This document shows positions 21,069 through 30,629 of a stretch of DNA of 64,000 bases, piece after piece. The first letter of the stretch is position 1; every line of letters starts with the position of its first letter. The stretch spans positions 744,001 to 808,000 of the forward strand of contig CAWETN010000010.1 in the NCBI GenBank assembly GCA_963812075.1. Direction: 5' to 3'. The position numbers were made by a program, and so were the translations under genes. Under the pieces are notes generated by a model, which did no database searches, was not told where the DNA came from, and saw only the letters and a program-made list of their open reading frames with translations. This DNA is from JAMXLO01 sp963812075 (lineage in GTDB: Bacteria; Pseudomonadota; Alphaproteobacteria; Acetobacterales; Acetobacteraceae).

Positions 21069-22463
21069 ATGTCCGGGCTAGACGCGGTGCTGTTCGCCCG
21101 CGTGCAATTCGCCTTCACCGTCGGATTCCACATCGTGCTGCCCGCGCTCACCATCGGGCTGGCGAGCTACCTCGCGGTGCTCGAGGCGCTGTGGCTGGCG
21201 ACCGGGCGGCAGGTCTACCGCGACGTCTTCCTGTACTGGCTGCGTGTGTTTGCCGTCGGCTTCGGCATGGGCGTCGTGTCCGGCCTGGTAATGGCCTACG
21301 AGTTCGGCACCAACTGGGCGCGCTTCGCCGACAAGGTCGGTCCGGTGATCGGGCCGCTGATGGGCTACGAGGTGATGACGGCCTTCTTCCTGGAGGCCGG
21401 CTTCCTCGGCATCATGCTGTTCGGCCGCGACCGCGTCAGCCGCGGCGTTTACTTCACCGCCACACTGCTGGTCGCCGTGGGCACGCTGTTCAGCGCCTTC
21501 TGGATCCTCGCCGCCAACTCCTGGATGCAGACGCCGCAGGGCTACGCGCTGTCGCCCGACGGGCAGTTCCTTCCGGCAGACTGGTGGCAGGTCATCTTCA
21601 ACCCGTCCTTCCCGTATCGCCTCGTGCACATGGTGATCGCGTCCTACCTGTCGGTTGCCTTCGTGGTCGGTGCGGTGGGGGCCTGGCACCTGCGACGCGA
21701 CATGCAGAACCAGGCTGCCAGGCTCATGTTCTCGATGGCGATGTGGATGGCGGTGGTGGTCGCGCCGCTCCAGCTTCTGGCCGGCGACCAGCACGGGCTG
21801 AACGCCGCGGAATACCAGCCGGCCAAGGTCGCCGCGCTGGAAGGGGACTGGGAGACCCGGCCCGGCACGCCGCTGATTCTGTTCGGCATGCCCGACATGG
21901 CCGCCGAGCGCACCGACTGGGCGGTGGAGATCCCGCATCTCGGCGCGCTGGTCCTCACCCACAGCTGGGACGGCGCGGTGCGCGGCCTCAAGGAGTTTCC
22001 GCCGCAGGACCGTCCGTACGCCCCGGTGGTATTCTGGGCGTTCCGCATCATGGTGGGGCTCGGCCTGCTGATGGCCGCCATCGGCGTCTGGGCGGCGTGG
22101 CTGCGGGTCCGAGGGCGTCTCTATGCATCGTCCTGGCTGCGCCGCGCCGTGCTGGCGATGGCGCCGTCAGGCTTCGTCGCGCTGCTGGCGGGTTGGACGG
22201 TGACCGAGGTTGGCCGCCAGCCGTTCACCGTTTACGGCCTGCTGCGCACCGCCGACAGCGCCTCGCCGATCGGCCTGCCCGGTGTCGCTGCGTCGCTCGC
22301 CGGCTTCGTGATCGTGTATGCGATCGTGTTCGGTGCCGGCTTCTTCTTCATGTTCCGCCTGGTAGGCCGGCCTCCGGCGGTAGGCGAATCCGGTCCGCTT
22401 TCCGGCGTTCCGGTCCGCAGCGCCGGCATCACGCCGGCGCCGGCCCTGCGGGATGCGCCGTGA
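21069..22463 (+). CDS. cydA: cytochrome bd-type (CIO) ubiquinol oxidase subunit I
   Basis: Subunit I of the quinol oxidase that reduces oxygen to water. It has heme ligands in FTVGFHIVLPALTIG (His), PYRLVHMVIASYLSV (His) and FWAFRIMVGLG (Met), the conserved acidic GYEVMTAFFLEAGFLG, and the quinol-site motif TVTEVGRQPFTVYGLLRT. The short Q-loop and 464-residue length point to the cyanide-insensitive CioA type. About nine helices. Its natural partner cydB starts at its stop codon but is broken; an intact cydB lies 7.8 kb downstream. Confidence 0.94.
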   Translation: MSGLDAVLFARVQFAFTVGFHIVLPALTIGLASYLAVLEALWLATGRQVYRDVFLYWLRVFAVGFGMGVVSGLVMAYEFGTNWARFADKVGPVIGPLMGYEVMTAFFLEAGFLGIMLFGRDRVSRGVYFTATLLVAVGTLFSAFWILAANSWMQTPQGYALSPDGQFLPADWWQVIFNPSFPYRLVHMVIASYLSVAFVVGAVGAWHLRRDMQNQAARLMFSMAMWMAVVVAPLQLLAGDQHGLNAAEYQPAKVAALEGDWETRPGTPLILFGMPDMAAERTDWAVEIPHLGALVLTHSWDGAVRGLKEFPPQDRPYAPVVFWAFRIMVGLGLLMAAIGVWAAWLRVRGRLYASSWLRRAVLAMAPSGFVALLAGWTVTEVGRQPFTVYGLLRTADSASPIGLPGVAASLAGFVIVYAIVFGAGFFFMFRLVGRPPAVGESGPLSGVPVRSAGITPAPALRDAP

Positions 22464-22664
22464 TGCTGCCGGCGATCCGGGCAGGGCTGATCGCCTTCGC
22501 CGTGCTGGCCTATGTGCTGCTCGACGGCTTCGACCTCGGCGTCGCGGCGTCGGCTTCGAGTTCCGCTTCCGCGCCGAGACGGAGCGGGGCCGCATCTGGT
22601 GGGACCGCGCCTTCTGCGCCGGCTCGACGATCGCGGCGTTCTGCGAGGGGCTGGTGCCGGGGGG
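22335..22664 (+). repeat. direct repeat, left copy (cydA 3' end plus broken cydB 5' end)
   Basis: This stretch matches 30101-30629 closely (roughly 97% by eye) except for a 199-base gap after 22543, which corresponds to 30310-30508. The repeat starts inside the last cydA codons (AGFFFMFRLV) and ends within cydB where foreign DNA begins. The two copies differ by scattered substitutions, so the duplication is not brand new, or one copy has drifted. Confidence 0.85.
22463..22664 (+). pseudogene. cydB: cydB 5' fragment, internally deleted and truncated
   Basis: The first 27 codons read LPAIRAGLIAFAVLAYVLLD, the normal CydB N-terminus, and the ATG overlaps the cydA stop. After 22543 a 199-base deletion relative to the intact copy puts the rest out of frame. 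Homology then ends at 22664 against mobile DNA. No functional CydB can be made from this copy. Confidence 0.9.
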
Positions 22665-22725
22665 TTGGTGCCTTGTCGTAAGGTGAGAATATCGCGTCGG
22701 CACGTTGCAGCGAGGTAGGCAGCCG

Positions 22726-22830
22726 TCGATGGTCGAGGATCCGGCAGGTCGGGATGAGCGGCCGCCGCGAGGCGGCGATCCGCGACCTGCCGAACCGATA
22801 CCTCACCGGCCACTATCAACTGGGCTGACG
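22726..22830 (+). pseudogene. TniA-type transposase N-terminal remnant (left)
   Basis: The frame reads REAAIRDLPNRYLTGHYQLG and stops, preceded out of frame by EDPAGRDE. It corresponds to the N-terminal helix-turn-helix of TniA/Mu-type integrases (typically REAVIRDLL, then KRAVEEVAW). The parallel copy near 29900 is better preserved. It is heavily frameshifted and truncated. Confidence 0.5.
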
Positions 22831-23028
22831 TTGGTCGGATGAAGGGCAGCCGTCACGCTCAGTGAGTAGAAGGCTGCCGTCCAGCAACTGCGCGAAGACA
22901 GACCGCGGCGCGCCGCCGACCCCGTAAGCGGCGCCCGACCCTGTCGGCGGCGGATAAGAAGGCCGACCATCTCAAGGGTGTCGACTCACGCAAGGCGCTC
23001 GGTGCGGAAGAGGGATCGGAGACATGGC

Positions 23029-23525
23029 ATGACCACCGACCTGGCCCATCTGACCGCCGCCTCGGCGCAACTGTTGTCGGAATAGAACGCAAGCAGGATG
23101 CGCGCCGCGCTTGCCGAACGCCGGGTGCACTATCCGCGTGCAGGCCAGGTACTGGAGATTCTCAACCGCCTGCCCGACTATCCGCGCATCACCCGCATGG
23201 CGACATCGCCATCTACGGCGATAGCGGCAGGGCACACAGTGATCATGGAGAAGTTCCGCCGCGAGCACCCACCGGTGTTCGATGGCGAGGCCGGCGTCGA
23301 GCGGACCATGGCTCTGGCATTGCAGCTGGCCGGGAAGCCAGGTGAGCGACGCCTCGGCGCACCACAGAACCCGAGGACAGCGGTGGGTTGACCTTGAGCA
23401 GGTCGCGCTCTGACTCATGCGGGCGGTCGGCGTCCAAGTTCTCGTGCTCGACGAAGTCCACAACATCCTTGCGGGTACGTGCAGGAGCAACAGACCGTTC
23501 TGAACACGCTGAGATATCTGAGCAA
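23029..23525 (+). pseudogene. TniB-type transposition ATPase remnant
   Basis: TniB is the AAA ATPase partner of TniA in Tn5053/Tn7-like transposition. Recognisable parts: HYPRAGQVLEILNRLPDYPR, a Walker A-like GDSGRAHTVIMEKFRREHPP, then VQVLVLDEVHNILAG (Walker B) and QQTVLNTLRYLSNELKT. The parts fall in different frames with in-frame stops, and the Walker A lysine is lost (RAH in place of the usual GKT). It is clearly non-functional. The tniQ that often follows was not found. Confidence 0.72.
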
Positions 23526-23854
23526 TGAGCTCAAGACGTGCAACTCGGGGCGACGGCGCATCAGCTGTTCCTTGTCGCGCACGAGTTGCTGTGCACCCGT
23601 CCCATTGCAAACAATGCCGCCGCAGATACCAGGCGGCCATGCGCGCACCAACCTGCCGCCGACGGCGCCGATGCGGGGATCGGACCCAACCGTGGCAACG
23701 CAAGTGCGACCGGGCAGGCTCCACCGCGCGGTCCATGAACAGCACGGCAGCTGCGCTAACACAGTTGGCGCACGATCCACGTCGAGCTTCGGCTGCGAAT
23801 CGCCAGGACGGTTGCACCACGTACGAAGTCGCTAATTTGGCGCGTATCATCCGT

Positions 23855-24015
23855 CGAGCCTGCATCCAAAGGAATCAGCTCGCTCGCGCCATCATGACTG
23901 GCGCGCAGTGGCTCAACCGCTGCCGTCGCCTCGCCAAGGACTTCGAGAACCTCAGCCCCAATGCTTCGGCTTTTCTCGCCTCGCGCATCAATCCGCTTGA
24001 TGCTACGAAAGCGCC
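23855..24015 (+). pseudogene. IS5-family transposase C-terminal fragment
   Basis: The sequence QWLNRCRRLAKDFENLSPNA followed after a frame slip by LASIRLMLRK is the C-terminal signature of IS5-type DDE transposases (W-L-x-R-x-R-R-L-A-K-D-x-E). Only about 50 residues remain. The element ends are not visible. Confidence 0.6.
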
Positions 24016-24857
24016 ATCGGCCCGACTGGGTTCAGACCCTAGCGCGAGAGCTGGGACGGGCCATTCGCCCAAGCAGCGTGTTTCACGCTCTGTTCCGCTT
24101 GGTGCAGGCCCTCCGATGTCGTGACCCCGACACTGGCAAAGCGTTGCGCGGCGAGCGCAGTGGAAGCGCGAGAACACGAGCCAGCACGGCGAGTCGCGTC
24201 AGTATTGGCAATCAGATGCGGCGCTAAACGCTATCGATTGCTTCACACCTGTGTGCGCCGGAAGGCGCGCAACAAAACATCCGCTGGCTCTCCCAACGAG
24301 TCGCGCCGACTATGTGCTGCGGGTCGCGGTGTCGACATATCGATTTCGACCTCACTTATTAGACAAGTCGTTGCGCGCCATGGTGGATCGCAGCACGCAA
24401 GCACCCCGCTAATCTGGTGTAAATGGAGCACTTGAGGGGCAGTCTTGATAAGATGCGCTAGAAAGCTCCTTTAGAGGGCGTGTGCCCAGCAGTTGAGTTG
24501 ACTACTCTGCTCCTGTTCTCGTCACGTCTCTCGGTGCAATTCACGACCAAACAAATCCAAAGCGCGAAACGTCTGAGGGATCAAACCAGAAAATAGCTTC
24601 TGCCCGCCCTTTGCCACGGCAAGCGACTGTTCTCCGACGAGCGGCGCACACCAAAACGTTGTCCCGCTCCTAGCTCTACAACTAAACATAGCATAAGCTG
24701 GTGACTTATCACTGGGGCATTTCAGACACAGTCGATCGAAGAAGTCCTGAAGACGGGTAGACAGGGCGCCCGGAATGTAATGCCTGTGGATCGGTCGTTG
24801 CCACAAGTCTCGGTACTAACGACCGTCTATAGGCTCACACAACATTCGGGGAAACTG
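24016..24857. other. non-coding remnant DNA before the beta-helix gene
   Basis: About 840 bases with no convincing gene. Lower GC than the host and short interrupted frames on both strands suggest old foreign DNA. The last part carries GGGGAAACTG, the probable ribosome-binding site of the next gene. Confidence 0.4.
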
Positions 24858-27171
24858 ATGTCTATCTTGCCTTACAAAGTACAGGATGCGATTGACTCCA
24901 ATGAGTTGACGGCAACTCGGGACCCAATCTCATCATTCGCAAACGGCGCAGTTGTCCGGTTAGCAAGCGGCGCATTCACGGTAGCCGATGAAGGGTCTGT
25001 CCTGGACAACCGAGACGATTTTCCCAGCAACTACACTAATGGGAGAGCGTCGAGAACGGCTATTGCGCGAAACCTTGCCCTTACCACAACTGTGGTGGCG
25101 CTTTTGGGCTCAGCAGCGGCATACGCAGCTTCCACTACGATCACTGCTACAACTCCTGCACCTGAGACTGTGACGCTGACCGGCGATAAGGAAGTGGGTG
25201 GCCTGGCGAGCATCTCGCTCGTCGCATTGCCAAAGGGCTCGGGCAGTGATCCAAGCCTGAGCGTTAATCTGGCCTCGCTGCCTTCCCAGCCGGATGGTCT
25301 CTATACCTGGACCGGACACATCGCCGCCGGGCAGTACCGCTTCGCGATCAACTCGGCCGGGGCAATTTCGTCTACGCCCACCTTTCTGACGATCACTGCT
25401 GCAACGGGTGCCAGTGCGAACCTGTCTCCCGACAGGGACGCGAGCGCAAATTGGAAAAAGGCCGGTATGTTGTCTGTGGGCGGTATCCCGGCCCGGACCA
25501 CGGTATGCGCTACGCTCGCGCCTCGCGGCAGTGGACTGGACGACACGGCGTCGATCAATCAGGCGATCGGTATGTGCCCTGTGGGCGAGGTCGTCTCGCT
25601 GAAGGCAGGAACGTTCACCATCGCCGAAGGCAACACGGTCGTGATCGACCGAGGCATCACGCTTCGGGGTGCGGGCCAAGGCGCTACGATCCTGACCAGA
25701 ACCGGCGGTGCCACGCTGGGTTCTTACCAGCCGGGAACTCACCCGTCCTGGATTGTGTTCCTGGGCTCGGACTACAACGACACCCAGCCCTGTGAACTTC
25801 ACTGCTGACGGGGCGGCTGGGGCCACGTCGGTTCAGGTTGCCAGCACAGCCGGTATGGCAGTTGGCGACATCGTACGCGTGGACGAAGCTTCCGGTGCTG
25901 GATGGCAGCCCGATGTCGTGTGGACGAACAGGCAGATTTGGGCGTCTCCGGACTATCGCGTGGTGTGGCAGAAGCATCAGCCCGCGTATCAGTATGTTGA
26001 CGACTTCGCCTCGGGCGTCGTCCCGTCCCAGGCTGGCAGCGCTGGCTGTTGGTTCGCAAACTGCGACAGGCCGACGAATGAGTTCCATCGCATCGCAGCT
26101 ATCTCCGGCAACACCGTCACGTTCGACTCGCCTCTGACGATCTCCTACCGCGTGGGCCACCAGGCTCAGCTGCACCACTCGGCGGTCCCGATGACACAGA
26201 ACGCGGGTGTGGAGAACCTAACCGTATCGCATGGTGATGCAGGAAACATCTCGTTCGAGGGATGCGCCTATTGCTGGGCCAAGAACGTCGAGAACACGCT
26301 CTGGCTCAACGACGGATTCGACATCAACTCCAGCTTCCGCGTTCAGCTCGAGGGGGTCTACGTCCACGATGCAGCCTGGCCGGTCAATGGTGGCGGCGGC
26401 TATGCGATCAGCTTCGCATGGGGCTCCTCCGAGGCGCTGATCGAGAACAGCATCTCCGTGCGGGCCAACAAGGTAATGGTGGCCCGCTCTTCCGGCGCCG
26501 GCTCGGTCATCGGCTACAACTACATGGACGATGGCTACATCAACGGCCAGGACGGTTGGGTGGAGATCGGCCTGAACGGCAGCCACATGGTCGGTGCTCA
26601 CCACATGCTGTTCGAGGGCAATTACACCTTCAACATGGACAGCGACATTACGCACGGCAACTCGATTTACCACACGTTCTTCCGCAACTATGCCGCGGGG
26701 CTGCGCAAGCCGTTCACCGCTCTTGACGGCACTCTCATCGACAACTCGAAGGGCTGCTGTGGCTATCTCCGGGCAGCTGGGGCGCACGCGTACTCCTACT
26801 GGTTCTCGTTCATCGGCAACGTGCTGGGCACGCCTGGCAAGACGACCGGTTGGGTGTACGACGGCATCGGTGGAACCAATGCCTTCCCGCCGAATGCGAT
26901 CTGGGCGCTGGGTGCGGTTGACATCACCCCGCAGGGTTACGATGCGAAGGTTGCAGCCACTGCGATCAGGGACGGCAACTACGACTACGTGACCAACTCG
27001 GTGAAGTGGGCAGCCTCTTCGCACAGCCTGCCTGCCTCGCTTTACCTCACGACCAAACCGTCGTTCTTCGGAACCTCGACGTGGCCGTGGGTGGATCCGA
27101 CGGCTGCTTCTCGCACTTATGTGCTGCCGGCGAAGGCACGCTACGATGCCGGCACTCCATTCGCACACTAA
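24858..27171 (+). pseudogene. secreted right-handed beta-helix (pectate-lyase-like) protein, one frameshift
   Basis: A ~770-residue protein in two frames joined near 25790. The N-terminus has about 70 polar residues, then a hydrophobic signal-like helix ending VVALLGSAAAYAAS. The second part has VVSLKAGTFTIAEGNTV, GITLRGAGQGATILTRTG and many short beta-helix turns (AGVENLTVSH, GAHHMLFEGNYTFN), typical of pectate-lyase-fold proteins that bind or cut polysaccharide. No specific catalytic triad is identified. The 3' part has host-like composition and a strong terminator, while the 5' part is AT-richer. It is likely cargo of the inserted region. Apart from the slip it looks well preserved. Confidence 0.7.
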
Positions 27172-27193
27172 TCTCTCTTCATAAGGAGCTACT

Positions 27194-27224
27194 GCCGCCG
27201 CCTCGACCTCGGTCGGGCGGCGGC
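27194..27224 (+). terminator. rho-independent-type hairpin after the beta-helix gene
   Basis: GCCGCCGCC-TCGACC pairs with GGTCG-GGCGGCGGC around a tiny loop, and a pyrimidine run GCTTCTTCT follows. It lies 23 bases after the stop codon of the beta-helix gene, in the right place to end its transcript. Confidence 0.7.
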
Positions 27225-27707
27225 GCTTCTTCTGCCCTGCCTTCCCTCTGCATAAGTACAGCTCGTGGCGTGCCGATCGTGGTTCAGCGCGAGTCTGCAA
27301 GGCACGACACCAGCGAGAGACCGCCGACAAAGAGGAGACTGGCGACCGCAGGCGTGTCGAGCGGTGCCGTAGGCATGCGCGATCAGTACCAGGAAGTCCG
27401 GTTGGCACGGACACTTGCTCTTTGTCGAGCGGCCGGCTGGGCGGACCCTGCGGAGATAGTCGGTCTCCCACTGTGGACAAAGTATGAGGCACATTCGGAG
27501 ATCTACAATGCGGTTGCAATTGGCGTCACTCCGCTAGACCAGATGTTCGCCTGAGATAGGGGCGACCCGTCTCGCAGTATGCAGGCTTACGAGGGTTGCG
27601 CCGGGCTGGCCGGTGCCGAGCCTCATGCATAGAAGATGGGCCTTGAAACAGCTTGAAAGACAAGCAAGGAACATACGCGCCTGCAGCTTGAAATGGCGAA
27701 CATGAGA
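27225..27707. other. gap with one short unassigned frame
   Basis: A 59-residue plus-strand frame (27375-27554) reads MRDQYQEVRLARTLALCRAA and ends VGVTPLDQMFA-like (AIGVTPLDQMFA). It has no recognisable family and no good ribosome-binding site. The rest appears to be the 3' flank of the neighbouring IS630 remnant. Confidence 0.3.
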
Positions 27708-28530
27708 GTGGATAGAATCTAACACTTGGTGCCCTTTTTTGACGGCTGCGATGATTTTGTCTGGATCCTTGGTCCACCGGAAGGGGCGTGGGTGTGCGTT
27801 GGTTTCAGCCAGGAACTGCTTGACGGCGGCTTGCAGTTCAACGATGGAACGGAAGACTCCGCGCTTCAATCGCCGGCGGGTCAGCTTGGCGAAGTAGCCT
27901 TTTGACCTTGCCGCCCAGCACGTTGACGGCGGCAAACAGCGTGGTGGTGCCATGCCTGATATAGTCGTGTGTCACGCTGCCGCAGCGCCCCTTCTTCATC
28001 GGCAGGCTTGGCTGCGTGCGATCGAGCGCCTGGATCTGGCTCTTCTCGTCAATCGAGAGAACGACAGCATGCGCTGGGGGATCCATGTAGAGCCCGACGA
28101 TGTCTCGCAGCTTGGTGGCAAACTGCGGGTCGTTGGACAGCTTGAACAGCCGCATGCGGTGCGGCTGCAAACCGTGCCTGCGCCAGATGCATTGCACCGG
28201 ACTGACGCTGATGCCTTGGCGCTCGGCCGTGGCGGCTGCGGTCCAGTGCGTTGTCTCGCCTGGCGGATCGGCCTGGTTGCGGAAACGACGCGCGCCGCAA
28301 CATCGGCTTCTAGCGGCGGAATGCGCGACGGACGGGTCTTGTCGCGCAGCAGGCCAGCGACACCATCGGTCATGAAGCGTTCCTGCCAGCGCCAGACCGC
28401 CATTTGCCGTCAACAACACGATCCGAGCCCGCCAGACATGCTTCTGCGGAGCGTTGCGATCCGCCACGGTCGCCTCCAGTTGGATACGATCCGCGGAACT
28501 CACCTCAACTTTGATGCCCGTGCGCATCCC
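27708..28530 (-). pseudogene. IS630-family transposase, deleted and frameshifted
   Basis: N-terminal VSSADRIQLEATVADRNAPQ and KHVWRARIVLLTANG, then MAVWRWQERFMTDGVAGLLRDK in another frame. The catalytic core follows with HAVVLSIDEKSQIQALDRTQP and MKKGRCGSVTHDYIRHGTTTLF, and the C-terminus is YFAKLTRRRLKRGVFRSI with PFRWTKDPDKIIAAVKKGHQ. The segment between the core and the C-terminus, including the second catalytic Asp region, is deleted, and several frame changes occur. It is an inactive insertion sequence different from the one at 46.1 kb. Confidence 0.8.
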
Positions 28531-28613
28531 GCAGACTTGCATTCCAGCGAGATCGCGGGAATCCCAAATCGGACTCGAATGTCAAAGTTTGTCCACCAGG
28601 GCGAGCGCCCCTC

Positions 28614-29195
28614 ATGCGATTGACACCATTTAAACCATTGATGGACCTGAACTCCGGCGCGTCACCGCGCCACATATCGATGTATGACGATCCGATAATC
28701 ATACTGCACTCCCCTCCTGGTTTCGTTCGCACCGCCACATTGGGGGATCTGCCGCCGCGATCATTTGGCTCGAGTGCCTGGGGTGTGCTGTGGACCTGCG
28801 ACATCCAGCGCAACAGTATCGGGAGTCCGCAAGTCGTCGACGATCACCGGCTCGTCTTGGTTTGTCGGGACGATGCGTTCTCGTACACCTTCGAGCGGGG
28901 AAACAAAGTGTCTGGCAGAAATGTTGGTGTTGTCGGGCCGGAAAGCCCGGGTCGGGCTGCCGGAGTGTATGCCGATATCGATCAAATCGTCGGATTTACT
29001 CCCGTTCACGTTCGCAGCTCGTCCATAGGGCAGTATAGTAACGGCATTCGGGCTACCCGTGCGCGGATCTGCATGGCGCAGCCGGCGCGAAACCTGCTTG
29101 CCCGGCGCTTGCCAGACTTGGAAACTCCCATTGTCTGGGGTGTGATTCTGGTTTGGACGTTCGTTTTGGCCGCATTTATGCAGCTGCACGGCTGA
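28614..29195 (+). CDS. hypothetical protein (uncertain)
   Basis: An open frame of 193 codons whose product has a polar body and a C-terminal hydrophobic helix (VWGVILVWTFVLAAFMQL). I recognise no family and no clear ribosome-binding site, and it sits among decayed elements. Moderate codon bias and an uninterrupted length are the only support. It may be a chance frame. Confidence 0.25.
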   Translation: MRLTPFKPLMDLNSGASPRHISMYDDPIIILHSPPGFVRTATLGDLPPRSFGSSAWGVLWTCDIQRNSIGSPQVVDDHRLVLVCRDDAFSYTFERGNKVSGRNVGVVGPESPGRAAGVYADIDQIVGFTPVHVRSSSIGQYSNGIRATRARICMAQPARNLLARRLPDLETPIVWGVILVWTFVLAAFMQLHG

Positions 29196-29229
29196 CCGGG
29201 CCTGGCGTGGTGAGACAGTCTGTGGCTCG

Positions 29230-29595
29230 CTCCGATGGAAATGCTCGAGGAGACCCGCAATCTCGCTCGCCGGCCCGGCTGCGCGCCGTGATCGGGGAGG
29301 GGAAGGCGTCCACATCAGCCGCTCGCTGCTGACGAAGACGTTGCAAAAAGACGTTCCGCTGGCGGCGCTCGCGCCAGACGCTGAACGGAGGCCGAAGCGC
29401 CACCGAGGTCGAACGGGCGGGTCTGCGCCTGCAATTGCGCGGGCAGCAGGCCGGGGCCGGTGATATCGTGTTGTTTTACGGTAGTGGGAGCGAGGCGCTG
29501 ACGCGGGCACGGGCCACGGCGGGAGCGGCCCTGCGGGAGCCGGCGCCGGGGCAGGCGGAGAAGGTCGCCATGCTGGGTTCGTTCGGGCCATAGAC
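29230..29595 (+). pseudogene. second IS630-type transposase remnant
   Basis: The frame ATEVERAGLRLQLRGQQAG, then IVLFYGSGSEALTRAR and PAPGQAEKVAMLGSF, matches the middle of IS630-type DDE transposases (usually LLYGDESEALTHPYLAR). The catalytic Asp position is replaced, and the flanks are out of frame. It belongs to a different IS630 subgroup from the elements at 28 kb and 46 kb. Confidence 0.6.
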
Positions 29596-29881
29596 CCGGT
29601 CGAGTTGCTCGAGATGGGCGACGAAATGGCTACCGCGCCTGGTCGGGCCGGTGTGCGAAGTCCGGGCAACGCCTCACGCCAGTGGGTGCTGGTCGAGGAC
29701 AAATGGCCGATCCATACCAGCAAACTCCCGCTGGCATTGCCCTTAGTGACCGGACCGAGGATGAAGTGGAACAACGGGTTACGTTTGCCGATAATGCCGG
29801 ACTGTCTGGTTAACCCCGGAATCTGCTTGCCCGTGTTGCCATGAAGGTGGGATTTTGACCGCGCACGTTGCTGCAAGGCCA

Positions 29882-30085
29882 ATCGCCGATGTCGGACCAA
29901 CCTCCGAGGACCACCCTCCCTGGATGGAGGCCTGCCGCCGCAAGGAGGCGATCCGTGACCTGCTCCGGCGCTAACCGCGCCGCATGACCAAGAGAGCGGT
30001 GGAGGACGTTGGGTGGCAGCTGGATCTTAGCTGCACCACGCATCACCTGTTGATTGGGCGCCATCGCGTGGCCCGCTTGGTTCGT
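29882..30085 (+). pseudogene. TniA-type transposase N-terminal remnant (right)
   Basis: The reading CRRKEAIRDLLRR, a stop, then RRMTKRAVEDVGWQLDLS and HHLLIGRHRVARLVRARIAL is the N-terminal helix-turn-helix of TniA-type transposases (R-x-E-A-I-R-D-L-L ... T-K-R-A-V-E-x-V-A-W). It is cut off at 30100 where the cydA repeat begins. It has the same orientation as the left remnant. Confidence 0.6.
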
Positions 30086-30100
30086 GCGCGGATCGCGCTC

Positions 30101-30629
30101 GCCGGCTTCTTCTTCATGTTCCGCCTGGTACGCTGGCCTCCGGCGGTAGGCGAATCCGGTCCGCTTTCCGGCGTTCCGGTCCGCAGCGCCGGCATCACGC
30201 CGGCGCCGGCCCTGCGGGATGCGCCGTGATGCTGCCGGCGATCTGGGCAGGGCTGATCGCCTTTGCCGTGCTGGCCTATGTGCTGCTCGACGGCTTCGAC
30301 CTCGGCGTCGGGATCCTGTTCGCCACGGAACGGCGCGAGGATGACCGCGACGTGATGCTGAACTCGATCGCGCCGATGTGGGACGGCAACGAAACCTGGC
30401 TGATCCTGGGCGGCGGCGGGTTGTTCGCCACCTTCCCGCTCGCCTACGCGGTCATCCTGCCGGCGCTGTACCCGGCGATCATCGCCATGCTGCTGGCGCT
30501 GGTGTTCCGCGGCGTCGGCTTCGAGTTCCGCTTCCGCGCCGAGACGGAGCGGGGCCGCATCTGGTGGGACCGCGCCTTCTGCGCCGGCTCGACCATCGCG
30601 GCGTTCTGCCAGGGGCTGGTCCTGGGGGG
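30101..30629 (+). repeat. direct repeat, right copy (cydA 3' tail plus intact cydB 5' end)
   Basis: It begins with the last ~42 codons of cydA (AGFFFMFRLV to the stop at 30229) and continues into the intact cydB. It matches 22335-22664, with the left copy lacking 199 bases. The cydA tail here has no start and is fused in frame to TniA-like sequence, so it is only a remnant. It may still matter because it keeps the native cydB ribosome-binding region. Confidence 0.85.

Larger units (their letters stand above)
22665..30100. mobile_element. decayed composite mobile region inside cydAB
   Basis: About 7.4 kb inserted between two copies of the cydA-cydB junction. It contains two TniA N-terminal remnants in the same orientation (near 22726 and 29882), a TniB remnant, an IS5-type transposase tail, two different IS630-type remnants and a secreted beta-helix gene. 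The left edge TGTCGTAAGGTGAG followed by GCACGTTGCAGC resembles GAAGGTGGGATTTTG followed by GCACGTTGCTGC near 29845, so both may be the same transposon end. Base composition is patchy, with AT-richer stretches (24200-25100). No gene for a working transposase is seen. Confidence 0.75.

Noticed and set aside
23961..24227. Plus-strand frame reading RPDWVQTLARELGRAIRPSS
   Set aside because: No family recognised, no start signal, and it overlaps the IS5 transposase tail; kept as unassigned remnant DNA.
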